From Monodelphis domestica (lineage: Eukaryota; Chordata; Mammalia; Didelphimorphia; Didelphidae), in contig NC_077230.1 of assembly GCF_027887165.1 (NCBI RefSeq), positions 28,258,351 through 28,322,350 of the forward strand: a stretch of DNA of 64,000 nucleotides. The letters are read 5' to 3'. Under the pieces are notes generated by a model. The model was not told the origin of the DNA. It saw only the letters and a program-made list of their open reading frames with translations, and made no database searches. The translations under genes and the position numbers were made by a program. This document shows positions 10,410 through 21,499 of this stretch, one piece after another. How positions within the stretch are numbered: position 1 is the first letter of the stretch; every line of letters starts with the position of its first letter.

Positions 10410-13400
10410 ATGCCAGGGAGTCCACAAGTGACAGTCATAACATTGAATGTGAATGGGATGAACTCACCCATAAAACGTAAACAAATAGAAGAATGGATTA
10501 GAATCCAAAACCCTACCATATGTTGTCTCCAAAAAACACACATGAGGCGGGTAGACACCCACAAGGTCAGAATTAAAGGATGGAGTAAGACCTTCTGGGC
10601 CTCAAGTGACAGAAAGAAGGCAGGAGTGGCAATCATGATATCTGATAAAGCCAAAGCAAAAATAGACCTGATCAAAAGGGATAGGGAAGGTTATTATATT
10701 TTGTTAAAAGGGACTTTAGATAATGAGGAAATATCACTAATCAACATATATGCACCAAATAATATAGCACCCAAATTTCTAATGGAGAAACTAGGAGAAT
10801 TGAAGGAAGAAATAGACAGTAAAACCATATTAGTGGGAGACTTGAACCAACCATTATCAAATTTAGATAAATCAAATCAAAAAATAAATAAGAAAGAGGT
10901 AAAAGAAGTGAACGAAATCTTAGAAAAATTAGAATTAATAGACATATGGAGAAAAATAAATAGGGATAAAAAGGAATACACCTTCTTCTCAGCACCACAT
11001 GGCACATTCACAAAGATTGACCATACATTAGGTCACAGAAACATGGCACACAAATGCAGAAAAGCAGAAATAATAAATGCAGCCTTTTCAGACCACAAGG
11101 CAATAAAAATAACGATCAGTAATGGTACATGGAAAAGCAAATCAAAAACTAATTGGAAACTAAACAATATGATACTCCAAAATCGTTTAGTTAGAGAAGA
11201 AATCATAGAAACAATTAATAATTTCATCGAGGAAAATGACAATGGCGAGACATCCTTTCAAACCTTTTGGGATGCAGCCAAAGCAGTAATCAGAGGTAAA
11301 TTCATATCCCTGAGTGCATATATTAACAAACTAGGGAGAGCAGAGATCAATCAATTGGAAATGCAAATAAAAAAACTCGAAAGTGACCAAATTAAAAACC
11401 CCCAGCAGAAAACCAAACTAGAAATCCTAAAAATTAAGGGAGAAATTAATAAAATTGAAAGTGATAGAACTATTGATTTAATAAATAAGACAAGAAGCTG
11501 GTACTTTGAAAAAACAAACAAAATAGACAAAGTACTGGTCAATCTAATTAAAAAAAGGAAGGAAGAAAAGCAAATTAACAGCATCAAAGATGAAAAGGGG
11601 GACATCACCTCTGAGGAAGAGGAAATTAAGGCAATCATTAGAAATTACTTTGCCCAATTATATGGCAATAAATATACCAATTTAAGTGATATGGATGAAT
11701 ATATACAAAAATACAAACTGCCTAGACTAACAGAAGAGGAAATAGAATTCTTAAATAATCCCATATCAGAAAATGAAATCCACCAAGCCATCAAAGAACT
11801 TCCTAAGAAAAAATCCCCAGGGCCTGATGGATTCACCAGTGAATTCTATCAAACATTCAGAGAACAGTTAATCCCAATACTATACAAACTATTTGACATA
11901 ATAAGAAAAGAGGGAGTTTTACCAAACTCCTTTTATGACACAAACATGGTACTGATTCCAAAACCAGGCAGGTCAAAAACAGAGAAAGAAAACTATAGAC
12001 CAATCTCCCTAATGAATATAGATGCAAAAATCTTAAATAGGATACTAGCAAAAAGACTTCAGCAAGTGATCAGAAGGGTCATCCACCATGATCAAGTAGG
12101 ATTTATACCAGGGATGCAGGGCTGGTTCAATATTAGGAAAACCATCCACATAATTGACCACATTAACAAGCAAACCAACAAGAACCACATGATTATCTCA
12201 ATAGATGCAGAAAAAGCCTTTGATAAAATACAACACCCATTCCTATTAAAAACACTAGAAAGCATAGGAATAGAAGGGTCATTCCTAAAAATAATAAACA
12301 GTATATATCTAAAACCATCAGCTAATATCATTTGCAATGGGGATAAACTAGATGCATTCCCAATAAGATCAGGAGTGAAACAAGGATGCCCATTATCACC
12401 TCTACTATTTGACATTGTACTAGAAACACTAGCAGTAGCAATTAGAGAAGAAAAAGAAATTGAAGGCATCAAAATAGGCAAGGAGGAGACCAAGTTATCA
12501 CTTTTTGCAGATGACATGATGATCTACTTAAAGAATCCTAGAGATTCAACCAAAAAGCTAATTGAAATAATCAACAACTTTAGCAAAGTTGCAGGATACA
12601 AAATAAACCCACATAAGTCATCAGCTTTTCTATATATCTCCAACACAGCTCAGCAGCAAAAACTAGAAAGAGAAATCCCATTCAAAATCACCTTAGACAA
12701 AATAAAATACCTAGGAATCTACCTCCCAAGACAAACACAGGAACTATATGAACACAACTACAAAACACTCGCCACACAACTAAAACTAGACTTGAGCAAT
12801 TGGAAAAACATTAACTGCTCATGGGTAGGACGAGCCAACATAATAAAAATGACTATCCTGCCCAAACTTATTTATCTATTTAGTGCCATACCCATGGAAC
12901 TCCCAAAAAATTTCTTTACTGATTTGGAAAAAAGCATAACAAAGTTCATTTGGAATAACAAAAGATCAAGGATATCCAGGGAAATAATGAAAAAAAAACA
13001 CTAATGAGGGGGGCCTAGCAGTCCCAGACCTCAAACTATATTACAAAGCAGCAGTCATCAAAACAATTTGGTACTGGCTAAGAGACAGAAAGGAGGATCA
13101 GTGGAATAGACTGGGGGAAAGCGACCTCAGCCAGATAGTATACGATAAACCCAAAGATCCCAGGTCTTGGGGAAAAAATTCACTATTTGATAAGAACTGC
13201 TGGGAAAATTGGAAGACAGTGTGGAAGAGATTAGGAATTGATCAACACCTCACACCCAACACCAAGATAAATTCAAAATGGGTGAAAGACTTAAACATAA
13301 AGAAGGAAACCATAAGTAAATTGGGTAAACACAGAATAGTATACATGTCAGACCTTTGGGAAGGGAAAGACTTTAAAACCAAGCAAGACATAGAGAGAAT

Positions 13401-14217
13401 CACAAAATGTAAAATAAATAATTTCGACTACATCAAATTAAAAGGCTTTTGTACAAACAAAAGCAATGTAACTAAAATCAGAAGGAAAACAACAAGTTGG
13501 GAAAAAATCTTCATCAAAACCTCTGACAAAGGTTTAATTACTCAAATTTATAAAGAGCTAAATCAATTGTACAAAAAATCAAGCCATTCCCCAATTGATA
13601 AATGGGCAAGGGACATGGATAGACAGTTTTCAGATAAAGAAATCAAAACTATTAATAAGCACATGAAGAAGTGCTCCACATCTCTTATAATCAGAGAGAT
13701 GCAAATCAAAACAACTCTGAGGTATCACCTCACACCTAGCAGATTGGCTAACATGACAGTTATGGAAAGTAATGAATGCTGGAGGGGATGTGGCAAAGTA
13801 GGGACATTCATTCATTGCTGGTGGAGTTGTGAACTGATCCAACCATTCTGGAGGGCAATTTGGAACTATGCACAAAGGGCGATAAAAGAATGTCTACCCT
13901 TTGATCCAGCCATAGCACTGCTGGGTTTGTACCCCAAAGAGATAATGGACAAAAAGACTTGTACAAAAATATTCATAGCTGCGCTCTTTGTGGTGGCCAA
14001 AAATTGGAAAATGAGGGGATGCCCATCAATTGGGGAATGGCTGAACAAATTGTGGTATATGTTTGTGATGGAATACTATTGTGCTCAAAGGAATAATAAA
14101 GTGGAGGATTTCCATGTGAACTGGAACAACCTCCAGGAAGTGATGCAGAGCGAGAGGAGCAGAACCAGGAGAACATTGTACACAGAGACAAACACACTGT
14201 GGTATAATCGAATATAA
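10410..14217 (+). pseudogene. L1 ORF2 (endonuclease-reverse transcriptase), one frameshift
   Basis: ORF2p nicks target DNA and reverse-transcribes L1 RNA at the nick. Frame one runs 10410-13004 (864 residues). An A-run of nine at 12990-12998, where eight would keep frame, shifts reading, and the remainder is open through 14217, for a total of about 1,268 codons, the normal family length. Endonuclease residues matching human N14, D145, N147, D205, D229 and H230 are present (N13, D144, N146, D204, D228, H229), but the position of catalytic E43 is Lys42 (QKTH instead of QETH). The reverse transcriptase shows [14 protein letters not shown], the [14 protein letters not shown] motif and FADD at 699-702. 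The C-terminal CX3CX7HX4C zinc knuckle is intact. The start ATG gives the expected [16 protein letters not shown] opening. Confidence 0.95.
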
Positions 14218-14571
14218 TGGACTTCTCCGTTAGTGGTGGTGTAATGTCCCTGCACAATCTGCAGGGATCAAGGAGAAAAAAACACTATCCAAAAGCAGAG
14301 GACAAACTGAGGGAATAGAAACACCGAGGAAAAGCAACTGCCTGACTACAATGGCTGAGGGGACATGACAGAGGAAAGACTCGGAGCGAACACTCTGATG
14401 CAAATACTAACAACATGGCAATGGGTTCAAGTCAAGAACACATATGATACCAGTGGAATCACCCGTCGGCCACGGGGGGTGGGAGGGAGGAAAAGAAAAT
14501 GATCTTTGTCTTTAATGAAAAATGCATGGAAATGATCAAATAAAATACTATAAAATTAAAAAAAAAAAAAA
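14218..14571 (+). other. L1 3' UTR, poly-A signal and tail
   Basis: This follows the ORF2 stop. It contains a G-rich stretch at about 14474-14490 (G runs of 6, 3, 3 and 2), an AATAAA signal near 14539 and a poly-A tail. G-rich 3' UTR tracts are a known feature of mammalian L1s. Confidence 0.9.
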
Positions 14572-14587
14572 AGAAAGTGATGTAAAG
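14572..14587. repeat. L1 target-site duplication, right copy
   Basis: AGAAAGTGATGTAAAG, identical to 8474-8489. The host LTR resumes after it. Confidence 0.95.
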
Positions 14588-14966
14588 AACTGCCTTTATA
14601 TTTTACATCAATTCCTGTGAGAGGTACTTTTGCATGCAGCCTTGGCAGTGGTACTTGACTGGGAGGAGCTCTGGAGCCTGGGATCTCAGACTGCTTCCGT
14701 GAGGTATCCACTTTGTGAATGTTAAGGCTGACTCCCCATTTCCTTTACCCTTTCTGAAGGCACTAACTGCCAAGGAGTCCCCTCAACTTGGAGGAGGCCT
14801 CCTGGCTGGAAGTTCAAGCTAGATTTAATCTTCTGGGAAGACCCCTTGGGTGAGGCCTCTGTACTCCCCCTGGCTCAGACGAAGTCAGAGCAGATCTTCC
14901 CCTTTCTCTCTCTCTCCCTCATTCTTAATTTTGTCCTTCTATTGTAAATAAACCACCATAAAATTC

Positions 14967-15997
14967 TGCTGGGAGCCATCAGGCCAAGATGCCTTGACAG
15001 AGTCATGTGTGATAGCTAAGGAGGCCACAGAGTGGCCCCTGGAAAGATGTGATTGCCTACTTAGTCCCCCTTAAAAGACCTCTCTCATAAATATCCCTTA
15101 CCTATGATTACATGATTACTATTCCCCCTAGTCTCAAAAAGGATGCAAGAGCAAAATACCTATACCATAATTCTCTAAAACATCACCAAAAGATCAGACT
15201 CTCAAACCTTATCCCAAAAGACTATCATGGGTTAACTTTTACTTAGGTACATAATACCAGTAAAACTGCAGCTACAGGTCAATCCCAGAACTTTCCCACT
15301 TACAGAAACTTATTCTCATGAAGCCAGCATACAAATCAATCATAAAGGCCCATACAAAACATACAGGTACACTAAGCTTCAATATGTCTCTGTGACTCAA
15401 CTTCACAAACCAATAACTCACCAGGGGGAGAAACTCCCTAGTAAATCCTGAGAAATGATCAGTCTAATATTAAATCTGAATTTTGTTCTCACTACCCCTA
15501 AACCTCAATGATATAATTGTTGAATTGTCTTTTAAGAACTTCTGATTAATTATTCCTTTTTATTTATTAAAAGTAATAAGTAATTTTCCTTGATTTTTTC
15601 TAAGCTCAAAATTCCTCACAGGGTAGTGAGAAAATTAAACCACCTGTGACAAAATCATTTATCTTGAGTGAAACCTTTATGCTGTCAAGAATCTGTAATC
15701 TTATTAACAATGGTAATGTAAACTTATTTACAATAGAATGTTAATCAAGTGATTTGTTAAAAGTTAATGTATCACTTTTCCAATTATCTCCATTTGGTTA
15801 GGTAATGTATCTGTGCCAAGAAAATGGGTATAAAAATAAAAGCCAAGCCTGGGGATGGCGGAGCAGCTATAAGATGCAAAGCAGTCCCATGGCCATAATG
15901 ATTAAGTTGTCTTCCATTTGTTATTTTCTTGACTGATTCATTGCCACCTGTTGGGAACCCCTGGAGTCGCAAGTAAGGCTGGACCTCTCCTGTGGCA
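14967..15997 (+). mobile_element. Solo LTR (fossil), betaretrovirus-like, 1,031 bp
   Basis: It starts TGCTGGGAGCC and ends CTGTGGCA, and is flanked by a 6-bp duplication AAATTC (14961-14966 and 15998-16003). It sits inside the LTR of 8272-16099, and the host sequence on both sides matches the uninterrupted relative at about 18550. A TATAAAA/AATAAAA-like stretch lies near 15825, and the last 100 bases (GTTGGGAACCCC...) resemble a U5 end. Six-base duplications and this length fit class II (ERVK/beta-like) LTRs. No internal genes remain, so it is a solo LTR and probably fairly recent. Confidence 0.8.
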
Positions 15998-16099
15998 AAA
16001 TTCCATTCTGACTTGAGTATTTCATTGGGATTTAGAATTTAAATCCCTGGCAACCATTAAAATTTTATTCAGTCTCAAACTTAAAATTTACCCTTGACA

Positions 16100-16258
16100 T
16101 GTGGAAAAATGTTCCAAATCACTATTGCTTAGAGAAATGCAAATTAAAACAACTGTGAGGTACTATTTCACATCCACTATAATGGCTAAAATGACAAAAA
16201 AAGAAAATTATATATATATATATTGGAGAGAATATGAAAAAATGGGACACTAATCCAC
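16100..16258 (+). mobile_element. Old L1 ORF2 3' part, left piece
   Basis: The sequence encodes a decayed 'MQIKTT.RYH...MAKMT' segment, matching the region around 13680-13760 of the intact L1. It continues at 17163 after an inserted LTR-like element. The LTR at 8272-16099 abuts its left end. Confidence 0.85.
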
Positions 16259-17162
16259 TGATAATTGTAATATTTAAAGGGAAAGATGGAGGATTGAAAA
16301 AACAGAGGATACTGAAGGTTTGTAGCAGGGAATAGAGGAGTTGAAGGGTGAGAGGGAATATGACTGCCAGTGAGGCAAAGAAGAGAGATGCCCCGTGCTG
16401 AGAGGCTATATTTTGAACAAATGGGGTGTCCAAGAAATGAGCCACTTATGATAGACTGCAGGAATGTCTTCTTGCTGGATTGCTGCCGAAGTTGCCCCAG
16501 AGCAGGTAAAAATGGACCCTCCTGAGGGACAAGCCTTTCCCCAGAATTTGGTCACCCAGCAAGGGTCCGATAAGGAACGTTTGTAATTGTATGACTGAAC
16601 TGAGGTTCAGCTCCCTCTATGCCCCAGAAAAGATAGTCCACTTATCTGACTGTAATATTCAAATAAGATCAATTTTAATAACCAGTTCAGATTGGAGAAG
16701 TATCAGGGAAAAGGGATGAGGGATGTCCCTAAATAAGGTTGTAGTCTTTCTCAGATTTGGAACTGAGGCCAGGCTTCACAGGCTGGTGGTAGGTTTCTCT
16801 TATTCCTGTCTACACTATATCTATGCTAGTTTTCTTAATTTCAAAATCTTAGCAGTAGACAGCAAGCTACAAGCTACAAGCTACAAGCTACAACAAGAAA
16901 AGTTCTGAGCTTCAGAGCTGGTTGAGCCTTTCTCTTCAGGCTGAAGAAAATAGAGACATCTCTATCCAGAGACTGGGAAGAAGAGCTCCTCCCACTTCCA
17001 ATGCCAGGAAGTGCTAGTCACAAGACCAACTGCCCCTCCCACTTTCCCCTTCCCCCACCAACTGTCAGTATTGTCAATTTCTTTTCTCTCTAATATTCCC
17101 ACTGTTGCTTGTTTCAACACAGTGGCAGAAAGTCCAGAACTTGTTCTATTTTCCCTTCCACA
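16259..17162 (-). mobile_element. Probable LTR (fossil) inserted in an old L1
   Basis: This 904-bp block separates two parts of one L1 that otherwise read on from each other. On the minus strand it starts TGTGGAAGGG and ends AATTATCA, which fits TG...CA LTR ends. A 7-bp unit (CAAGCTA) is repeated about four times near 16864-16892. I found no clear target duplication and no certain poly-A signal, so the class is unknown. A 107-codon minus frame (16122-16445) spans its left boundary into the L1 and is therefore not a gene. Confidence 0.5.
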
Positions 17163-17890
17163 TAGTGGAGATATGAACTGATAGAACCATTCTTGAGAAC
17201 AGTATAGAGCAATTCCCAAAGGGCTATCAGACCCAGTTTTACCACTACTAGTCTGTATTTCAAAGAGATTAAAGATTTAGGAAAAGAGCCCACATGTAAA
17301 AAATATTTATAGCAACTTTTATTCTGGTGACAATGAGCTAGAAACTGAAAGGATGCCATCATATGGGGAATTACTAAAGAAGCTGTGGTATATGCTTGTT
17401 TTGGAATAGTATTGTGCACTAAAAAAGGACAAACAAGGTAATTCACGTACACACACACACATACACATACAAAGTCAACAACCTGGAAATACTTAAAGTG
17501 ATGCAAAGTGAAGTAAGGAAACCAGAACATTTTCCATAGAATAACAATAATATACTGTGAATGACTTTATTATTATCAATAAGGCAAGGATCCAAGAAAA
17601 CATTAAGAGGCTCATGACAAAAAAGGATATCCAAAAATTATAAAATGAATAGATGAAATGCAAATTGAAGCATACCATTCTTCAATTTATTTCCTCCTTG
17701 AATATTTCTCTAGTATAAAAAATATGTCTTGCTTCATGACATGATGAACATGGAAATATGTATTTTATAATAATTATATATAATCTATGTCATTTGACTT
17801 GCCTTCTTCAGTAGGAGAAAAGGTGGGAGAGAATAGAAAATACAAACTGTTAAATATAAGAAAATGAATATTTAAATTATATTGACATAA
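17163..17890 (+). mobile_element. Old L1 ORF2 3' part and 3' UTR, right piece
   Basis: This continues the copy at 16100-16258, with decayed matches to the L1 region encoding '[16 protein letters not shown]', 'LGLYPKEI', and the 'LWYM..MEYYCA' end, then a 3' UTR-like tail. An internal (CA)n tract at about 17445-17470 interrupts it. Confidence 0.8.
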
Positions 17891-17997
17891 TCTGAAAAAA
17901 ATTAAAATATTTATAAAATTAAATAAGTTCCAATGATCTAAGTATTTATTAAATACCTTCTGTAAGATGTGCCTGACTTTGTTGAAGGCTTTCCAGT

Positions 17998-18650
17998 TGT
18001 TAATGCAAAAAGGTAACAATCAATTCTGGTCATCAATGGACTTATGTTATACTTAAGGATACTACATTCACACACTGAGTGGGAGGTCTGTGAAATGTGA
18101 TCAGAATCAACTGACTGCCTTCTGGGCAGAGTGTTGGCTGTGATTGGTAGACATAAAGATTAAGGGAAGTGACGCAAGAAAAAAGGTCTTTAAAAGATAG
18201 TGACAAGGGCCTGAAGGAGTTCTTCTAGAAGTTCAACTTGGACTTCCACTTTTCCTTGAGTTCTACTGGCAGTTCTACTGGAGTGGAGAATAATTATTTA
18301 TTCAGAAGAGTGCTGATCTGTTTTTCCTAGTGACCATGTTCCTTTTAAATAACACTAGGTGAGTGTAAAGGCTGACTCCCCCCTTTCTCTCAACCTTTTG
18401 GAGGCACCAGCCTCTGGAGAGGCCCATCATTTTGAGACTCTTTTCCCCTGGCTGGGGGCTCTGAACTCCTGCCTGGCTCAGAGGAGGCTGGAACTCTCTC
18501 TCCTTTTCTTCTCTTTCTCTCTTCCTTAATATCTTCCCTCTTTATTGTAAAATAAACCACCATAAATTCCATTCTGATTTTAGTAATTCATTTGGGATTT
18601 TGTAATTAAATACCTGACAACCAACTAGTCCAACCAGAAATTTAATAAAT
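17998..18650 (+). mobile_element. LTR (fossil), same family as the 8272 LTR
   Basis: The second half, from AGGCTGACTCCC (about 18379) through AATAAACCACCATAAATTCC (about 18552) to CTGACAACCA (about 18622), closely follows the third quarter and end of the 8272-16099 LTR. The left part shares CTTAAGGAT and CAACTGACT blocks with it. The start is not clear, so it may lack its first bases. It lies between two old L1 tails. Confidence 0.65.
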
Positions 18651-18729
18651 ATTAATAAATGTTTATAGAGAGATGAGATAGATAAATATATAGATAGATA
18701 GTGGTGGAGCACTGATAACTGGTAGAATC

Positions 18730-19390
18730 AAAAGAGGTCTTTTGAAGCTACTCTTCAGTTGACAAAGGCTCAAAGTTATGAATAGGCAGTTTTCAATAGA
18801 AACAACCTTAACTATTTGCAGACAAATGAAATACTCCAAATCTTTAATAACTAGAGAATGCAAATAAAGACCACTCTGAGATTTCATTTCATAGTCAGAG
18901 GACTGAAAAATTTCACAACAAAGAAATATGACAAATTCAATGAGGCAGCAAGAAAAATAAGCAAATTGAATGCACTATTAGTGGAGCTGTAACTATGCCT
19001 AAAAAAATACCAATTTATACATAATCACATTCAAGAGTAGACCTATATGGGTAAAAATATTTAAGAAAGAGGAAAAAGAATCCTTATGGAAAAAAAAAAT
19101 TATTGCAATATATTTTGGAATTAGAAAGAACTGGAAACTAAGGATATCTTCCCCATTATGGAATGGATGGATATATTATGACAAATGAATATGATAAATA
19201 TGTAATTTATGAATATAATATAAAACCATATATCTTAGTGGCCTAAGAAATACCAAAAACGATGGTGTCAGAGAAACCTGAGAAGACATATGAAGTGATG
19301 AAAAGTGAAGTGAGAATAACTATGAGAGCAATTTTCACAATCAGAAGGGTAAAGATGAACAACTTTTAAAGATTTATGAACTCTGATCAA
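18730..19390 (+). mobile_element. Old L1 3' end
   Basis: Degraded ORF2 carboxy-terminal sequence and 3' UTR: ACAGGCAGTTTTCA-like, TGCAAATAAAGACCACTCTGAG, a TGGAACTGG-like stretch, and AAGTGAAGTGAG are all recognisable relative to the intact L1. It is very diverged and indel-rich. Confidence 0.75.
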
Positions 19391-19830
19391 ATCTTCTTTG
19401 ATTCATCAAATCTCTTTTAGTAGACAGGTAAAATATTCATCATGAGTCCAATGGATAAAGTGGATTTTTCAAACATTTTCATTCTTCCTCAAATACTCCA
19501 TGACCCCTAACTCCCAACTTCATATCTAAACTGAGATCCTTTTCTAATATTTCACTGCAATAAACGAAATTATTTTTCAAGAAATTCCTCTTTTCTCTTC
19601 TTCATAATACATTACTCAGATATCTTCTGCCATTATTTCTTCTTTCATCTACATTACATGAATCTTGAGAATTCTTAAGATTTATCCCTCTGTATACACA
19701 ATTTTTACTATTTCATCATTTTTCCATGATATTACCACTCTACTATCTTCATTCTTTTACTCATCTTCAATATCTCTCAGTCTACTGGCTATAAATAGGT
19801 CCTACTACTTACAATCATGACCTCATCATC
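19391..19830. other. Unassigned C/T-rich DNA
   Basis: I see no gene. The T/C-rich composition and the position just before the possible L2 piece suggest it may be more of the same L2 copy, but I cannot align it confidently. Confidence 0.4.
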
Positions 19831-20035
19831 TCTAATCTTCCACCTCGTTCATTTTATTTATCCATCTGTACTATTGTCCCATATCTTTCCTTTTTGTGGC
19901 CAAAGTCATAAAAACCTCTATATACAATGATTCCTCTATTTCATTTCCTCTATCTCCTTAACTGTCTATGATATGATTCTCCCTCATTGTTCAATCAAAA
20001 CTTCCTTCTATTAAGTTACCATTTCCCAGCTGAAC
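19831..20035 (+). mobile_element. Possible L2 reverse-transcriptase fragment
   Basis: One frame reads like a decayed form of the L2/CR1 segment just before the 'LLDLSAAFDTVDH' motif: 'FLFVAKVIKTSIY...' resembles 'FLAKLLEKTVYNR...'. It is short, broken by stops and matched from memory only. Confidence 0.35.
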
Positions 20036-20539
20036 CCAGTGCAGAGTTTTGGGAAGGCTCCACTAGGAATTAAGTGAATTTCAGGCCCTGAGGCACAAGA
20101 GTAATAGCGTTGCATGTTTCTGAAATACATACAAAAGTACCATTTTATTCTGTTCTTTTAGCCATTCTTTACTTGGAATTTGGGTGTGTTGAGGAAGAAT
20201 AATTTTCAAATTTACAAATGTGTGTGTGTGTCTGTGTGATTATTAATATTAAACTGATATCTTGGTAAACACTTTTCTAGAGAGCTAATTGTGTCTATGA
20301 GTTTATTGTTAATGCATTGATGGAAGATTTTTTTAAGTAGTGCAAACCCAATAGAAATAAGAGCAGAAAAAGATTGGAAGAATTATAATAGTCAATGAGG
20401 AAACAAAATTCTCACTCTTTATTCTTTTTAACTTAATTTAATTTATTTTTAGACTACTCATTGAACTACTTTAAAGTCCTCATAATAATTAGGTATGTTT
20501 TAGTAAAAGCAAGCAGGCTCTCTGTCAAAGAAGCCCTGC

Positions 20540-21492
20540 TTTCTTTTTTTTTTATTTTATTTAGTCAATTTAGAACATTATTTGTTGGCTACAAGAATCA
20601 TATTCATTCCCTCCCTCCACTCCCCCTACCATTCCCTTAGCCAATACACCCAATACACAATTCCACTGAGTATTACATGTGTCCTTGATCAGAACCTATT
20701 TTCATGTTGTTGATGTTTGCACTAGGATGTTCATTTAGAGTCTACATCCCCAATCATATCCCCTCAACCCATGTAATCAAGCACTTGTTTTGTTTGTTTG
20801 TTTGTTTGTTTGTTTTCAGTGTTTCTTCTCCCACAATTTTTCCTCTGATTGTGGATAGTGTTTTTTCTCATCGATCCCTCCAGGTCATTCAGGATCACTG
20901 CATTGCCACTAAAGGAGAAGTCCATTACATTTGATTGTACCACAGTGTTTCAGTCTCTGTGTATAATGTTCTCCTGGTTCTGCTCGTTTCACTCTGCATC
21001 AATTCCTGGAGGTTGTTCCAGTTCACATGGAATTCCTCCACTTTATTATTTCTTTGAGCACAATAGTATTCCATCACCAGCATATACCACAATTTGTTCA
21101 GCCATTTCCCAATTGAAGGGCATCCCCTCATTTTCCAATTTTTGGACACCACAAACAGCACAACTATGAATATTCTTGTACAAGTCTTTTTCCTTATTAT
21201 CTCTTTGGGGTACAAACCCAGCAGTGCTATGGCTGGATCAAAGGGCAGACAGTCTTTTAGCACCTTTTGGGCATAGTTCCAAATTGCCCTCCAGAATGGT
21301 TGGATCAATTCACAACTCCACCAGCAATGCATTAATGTCCCGACTTTGCCACACTCCCTCCAGCATTCATTACTTTCCTTGGCTGTCATGTTAGCCAATC
21401 TGCTAGGTGTGAGGTGATACCTCAGAGTTGTTTTGATTTGTATCTCTCTGATTATAAGAGATTTAGAACCCTTTTTCATGTGCTTAACTCTC
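20540..21492 (-). mobile_element. 5'-truncated L1, fairly young
   Basis: A poly-T start at 20540 (the L1 poly-A tail), then 3' UTR, then 189 codons of open ORF2 carboxy-terminus on the minus strand (20925-21494). It holds [18 protein letters not shown] (intact zinc knuckle) and [19 protein letters not shown]. It is very close to the intact L1 at 8490. A (TTTG)n tract lies in its 3' UTR at about 20790-20814. The copy ends near the codon for the 'KHMKK' segment. Confidence 0.93.
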
Positions 21493-21499
21493 ACTCCTT

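Larger units (their letters stand above)
8490..14571 (+). mobile_element. Nearly full-length young L1 (LINE-1)
   Basis: This 6,082-bp element is flanked by identical 16-bp target duplications and ends in a poly-A tail (about 14558-14571). It contains about 75 bp of 5' UTR, an intact ORF1, a 720-bp inter-ORF spacer, ORF2 and a 340-bp 3' UTR. The 5' UTR is far shorter than the 520-bp L1 5' UTR fragment at 50143, so the copy is probably truncated inside its 5' UTR and lacks the usual promoter. The only frame problem seen is one extra A in an ORF2 A-run. The perfect duplications and open frames indicate a recent insertion. Many degraded relatives lie elsewhere in this window. Confidence 0.97.
8272..16099 (+). 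mobile_element. Retroviral LTR (fossil) split by an L1 and by another LTR
   Basis: The LTR starts TGTGAATTTTAG at 8272 and ends CCCTTGACA at 16099. Its own sequence lies in three pieces, 8272-8489, about 14572-14966 and about 15998-16099, adding up to roughly 0.7 kb. The middle piece carries the C/T-rich stretch and AATAAACCACCATAAA, which closely match the LTR at about 18540. The insertions between the pieces are the L1 at 8490-14571 and the LTR at 14967-15997. The 3' flank continues as an old L1, so this retrovirus had landed in that L1. It looks like an old 3' LTR. Confidence 0.75.

Noticed and set aside
10298-14257. Many minus-strand frames of 60-141 codons
   Set aside because: All lie antisense to L1 ORF2 and reflect its A-rich codon use.
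16861-16895. Short tandem repeats considered as a CRISPR-like array
   Set aside because: The 7-bp unit has no spacers and the genome is a vertebrate's.
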